This document shows positions 22,645 through 24,589 of a stretch of DNA of 24,589 bases, piece after piece. A program made the translations under genes and the position numbers. Positions within the stretch are counted from its first letter, which is position 1. The number at the start of each line of letters is the position of its first letter. The notes beneath the pieces are model-generated. The model was not told where the DNA came from. It did not search any database and saw only the letters and a program-made list of their open reading frames with translations. The DNA is from Methylomonas sp. (GTDB lineage Bacteria > Pseudomonadota > Gammaproteobacteria > Methylococcales > Methylomonadaceae): contig JAQTYP010000006.1 of NCBI GenBank assembly GCA_028688235.1, positions 1 to 24,589 of the forward strand, read 5' to 3'.

Positions 22645-23573
22645 GCGGCCACTTCCATACGGTTACGGCCATTTTCCTTGGCCCGGTATAAAGCCTCGTC
22701 GGCTGCCTTGAGCAGTTCGGACCCTTGCAAATACTGACCGGTATAGGTCGCAACCCCCAAACTCAAACTGACTCTATCGGCCACCTTGGAACCGCAATGA
22801 GGAATGGCTTGTTCGTAAACGGCCTGCCGTACGTTCTCGGCTATCACTCGCGCTCCCATTAAGTTGGTTTCCGGCAGGATCACGGTGAATTCCTCGCCGC
22901 CGTAGCGGCAGGCAAGATCGCAGCCCCTCCGGACTTGCGAGCCGAGCGCTTTGCCGACTTTGCCGAGACAGTCGTCTCCCCGTTGATGGCCATAGCTATC
23001 GTTGTATATTTTAAAAAAATCCACGTCGCAGATGATCAACGACAACGGCGACTTGTTCCGTCTGGCCAAAGCGAATTGCCTCTCCAGGGTTTGGTCGAAA
23101 TTCCGCCGATTGGCAAGGCCGGTCAATTGATCGAAATAAGACAACCGCTCCAGTTCCTGATTGAGCTTTTGCATTTCTTGTTGAGCCCGCTGCAACTTCC
23201 GCCTCATCACATAAATGCGCTCAAGGGCGATGATCGTATGCTGAAGCCGTAGCGGGTTGATGGGTTTTAGCAGATAGGCATCCCCTCCGGCCAAAATGCC
23301 GCTGGCAAAGGTCTTATCTTCATCCCGGGTCGTCAGAAAAACTATGGGGAACCAGTCTTCTTTTTTCAACTCCCTTATCGCCTTGGTCGCGTCGATACCG
23401 TTCAATTCGGGCATCTCGATATCCATCAATACCAGGTCGACGTCATTATTGGCAATGTATTCCAAACACTGACCGCCGTCCTCGGCATAGGCCAAGTCGT
23501 GACCGAAATCTTTCAAGCATTCTGTAACGAGTTGTCTTATCAAGCGGCTATCGTCGGCGATCAATATCTTCAT
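22641..23573 (-). CDS. Response regulator with GGDEF diguanylate cyclase domain
   Basis: The start at 23573 (MKILIADDSRLIRQ) is the normal receiver N-terminus; the frame extends to 23645 but those residues are not receiver-like. The 310-aa protein has a receiver domain with acidic pair Asp7-Asp8, phosphoacceptor Asp51 (LVLMDIEMPELNG), Thr81 and Lys103. A coiled coil runs from about 121 to 145. The cyclase has GGEEF (225-229) and the inhibitory-site RGCD five residues before. Phosphorylation should activate c-di-GMP synthesis (WspR-like). It is the first gene of the operon ending in beta-RFAP synthase. Confidence 0.93.
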   Translation of the reverse strand: MKILIADDSRLIRQLVTECLKDFGHDLAYAEDGGQCLEYIANNDVDLVLMDIEMPELNGIDATKAIRELKKEDWFPIVFLTTRDEDKTFASGILAGGDAYLLKPINPLRLQHTIIALERIYVMRRKLQRAQQEMQKLNQELERLSYFDQLTGLANRRNFDQTLERQFALARRNKSPLSLIICDVDFFKIYNDSYGHQRGDDCLGKVGKALGSQVRRGCDLACRYGGEEFTVILPETNLMGARVIAENVRQAVYEQAIPHCGSKVADRVSLSLGVATYTGQYLQGSELLKAADEALYRAKENGRNRMEVAA

Positions 23574-23639
23574 GCTAATTGTCGTTCTATTAACGAGAGA
23601 AAAATGGCCGGGCGCGGCGGCAATCGCCCGGAACGTGTT

Positions 23640-23675
23640 TTTCATGAGCTCGGACGATGGGCCGTCCTCATGAAA
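23640..23675. promoter_or_regulatory. 9-bp perfect inverted repeat upstream of the response regulator
   Basis: TTTCATGAG (23640-23648) and CTCATGAAA (23667-23675) are exact reverse complements with an 18-base spacer that itself contains GGAC/GTCC. It lies 67-102 bases upstream of the response regulator start. It could be an operator for a dimeric regulator or an mRNA leader hairpin. Confidence 0.4.
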
Positions 23676-23833
23676 CCTTATTCAACCCGGTACTCATTCT
23701 AGTCTAAACTGATTGCGAACTTTAGACATAGCAAATATCCGGAAATTTGTAGAGGTTTGATTGCAGTCCTTTTGCGACAGAACCGTCTATCCTTGTTTTC
23801 CGAGCGAAATGAGCCCCGTATCGGCAAAAACCC

Positions 23834-23953
23834 TTAGCAAGGGACTTCATAGACGCAATCTTCTCCAGTCTTAGAAAACAATTGATAAAACCCGAACCAT
23901 CCCCTATCCTCGATCACGATATCTTCGTCGGGATGGGGACTTAAGTGTTTCAC
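23834..23953 (-). CDS. Possible 39-aa small protein or gene remnant
   Basis: A GTG at 23953 with AAGGA four bases upstream opens a frame encoding MKHLSPHPDEDIVIEDRGWF...CVYEVPC to TAA at 23834-23836. The composition, acidic with aromatic residues and a balanced end, looks more protein-like than random. It could be a short gene or the tail of a decayed one. The family is not recognised. It is divergent from pntA. Confidence 0.3.
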   Translation of the reverse strand: MKHLSPHPDEDIVIEDRGWFGFYQLFSKTGEDCVYEVPC

Positions 23954-23981
23954 CCATTCCTTATCAACCCAAGGAGCAAAT

Positions 23982-24589
23982 ATGAGAATTGGCGTTCCAA
24001 AAGAGATACACGAGGGCGAAAAACGCGTCGCCACGACCCCTGAGGCGGCAGAAAAAATCATCAAACTCGGTTTCGAAGTTTGTATCGAAAGCGGCGCCGG
24101 TCTGGCCGCCAACTTCAGCGACGATTTCTATCGGGAATTCGGCGTCACGGTGCTTCCCGACGCCAAAGCGGTCTGGCAGGAGTCGGATATCATCATGAAA
24201 GTCAGGGCACCGGAATGCCATCCCGAATTGGCCATCGATGAACTGGCCATGCTGAAGGAAGGCCAACACCTGATCAGCTTCATCTGGCCGGCGCAAAACG
24301 AAGAGATGATGAAACAACTGGCCGCCAAAAAAGCCACCGTGTTGGCAATGGACTGCGTACCAAGGATGTCGCGTGCGCAAAAAATGGATGCATTGAGCTC
24401 TATGGCCAATATCGCAGGTTACCGCGCCGTCATCGAAGCCGCCCAACATTTTGGCCGCTTCTTCACCGGTCAGATCACCGCTGCCGGCAAGGTGCCTCCC
24501 GCGAAAGTCCTGATTATCGGTGCAGGAGTCGCAGGGCTCGCCGCGATCGGTGCGGCTAAGAGCATGGGCGCCATCGTTCGCGCCTTCGA
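23982..24589 (+). CDS. pntA: NAD(P) transhydrogenase subunit alpha, 5' part
   Basis: The ATG follows AAGGAG with a 5-base gap. The 202 complete codons present encode MRIGVPKEIHEGEKRVATTPEAAEKI, the PntA/alanine-dehydrogenase N-terminus, then SFIWPAQNEEMMKQLA, MDCVPRMSRAQKMDALSSMANIAGYRAV and the NAD-binding loop IIGAGVAGLAAIGAAKSMGA, cut off by the window edge. The subunit binds NAD(H) in the proton-pumping transhydrogenase that balances NADH and NADPH. The rest of pntA and any pntB lie outside the window. Confidence 0.95.
   Translation, partial: MRIGVPKEIHEGEKRVATTPEAAEKIIKLGFEVCIESGAGLAANFSDDFYREFGVTVLPDAKAVWQESDIIMKVRAPECHPELAIDELAMLKEGQHLISFIWPAQNEEMMKQLAAKKATVLAMDCVPRMSRAQKMDALSSMANIAGYRAVIEAAQHFGRFFTGQITAAGKVPPAKVLIIGAGVAGLAAIGAAKSMGAIVRAF

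Larger units (their letters stand above)
23574..23981. other. 408-base divergent region between the response regulator and pntA
   Basis: This space contains the leaders of both genes, an inverted repeat (23640-23675), a small hairpin CCCTT-AGC-AAGGG (23831-23843) and one possible 39-aa minus-strand ORF. Nothing else was recognised. Confidence 0.5.

Overview
The window looks like chromosomal DNA of a gammaproteobacterial (type I) methanotroph of the Methylococcales. The main clue is a beta-ribofuranosylaminobenzene 5'-phosphate synthase, the committed enzyme of tetrahydromethanopterin (H4MPT) synthesis. It sits beside gammaproteobacterial versions of zur, nagZ, methylthioinosine phosphorylase and thiDE. 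A carotenoid-type desaturase, orphan soxYZ and many secreted metal- or redox-type proteins fit that setting. The genus cannot be fixed from the sequence alone.

Layout. (1) 1-1168: 3' part of a phytoene-desaturase-family oxidoreductase. (2) 1446-8160, all on the plus strand: two secreted proteins whose predicted mature N-terminus is histidine, then a TlpA thioredoxin, a DUF4266-type lipoprotein ending GGGGCGCN, a 919-aa outer-membrane beta-barrel (DUF3570-like half joined to a Met/His-rich second barrel) and an ApbE FMN transferase. This is the least understood part and may be an envelope metal/redox system. (3) 8176-9663, minus: a haem-type (CxxCH) sensor diguanylate cyclase followed by a small ORF broken by an in-frame stop. 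(4) zur at 10046. (5) A compact intergenic unit at 10561-10692 that looks like an FNR-activated small RNA with its own terminator. (6) A translationally coupled operon: divergent NAD-dependent DNA ligase, thiD, thiE, dodecin. (7) A minus-strand polytopic membrane protein with many histidines, a HIT hydrolase and a FliL-like secreted protein. (8) A salvage operon: nagZ, hypoxanthine phosphoribosyltransferase, methylthioinosine phosphorylase. (9) A 64-aa membrane protein divergent from soxYZ, with a perfect FNR-type box between them. (10) A four-gene minus-strand operon with 1- or 4-base overlaps at every junction: response-regulator diguanylate cyclase, nucleotidyltransferase, HAD phosphatase, beta-RFAP synthase. 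(11) The 5' part of pntA.

Themes. Two FNR-type sites, a haem-binding c-di-GMP sensor and a c-di-GMP response regulator fused by overlap to H4MPT genes suggest oxygen/redox control of metabolism. The DUF4266/DUF3570/ApbE locus carries two (S)GAT motifs resembling FMN-attachment sites, which makes covalent flavinylation of an outer-membrane barrel a testable idea. No tRNA, rRNA, CRISPR array, insertion sequence or prophage gene was seen.
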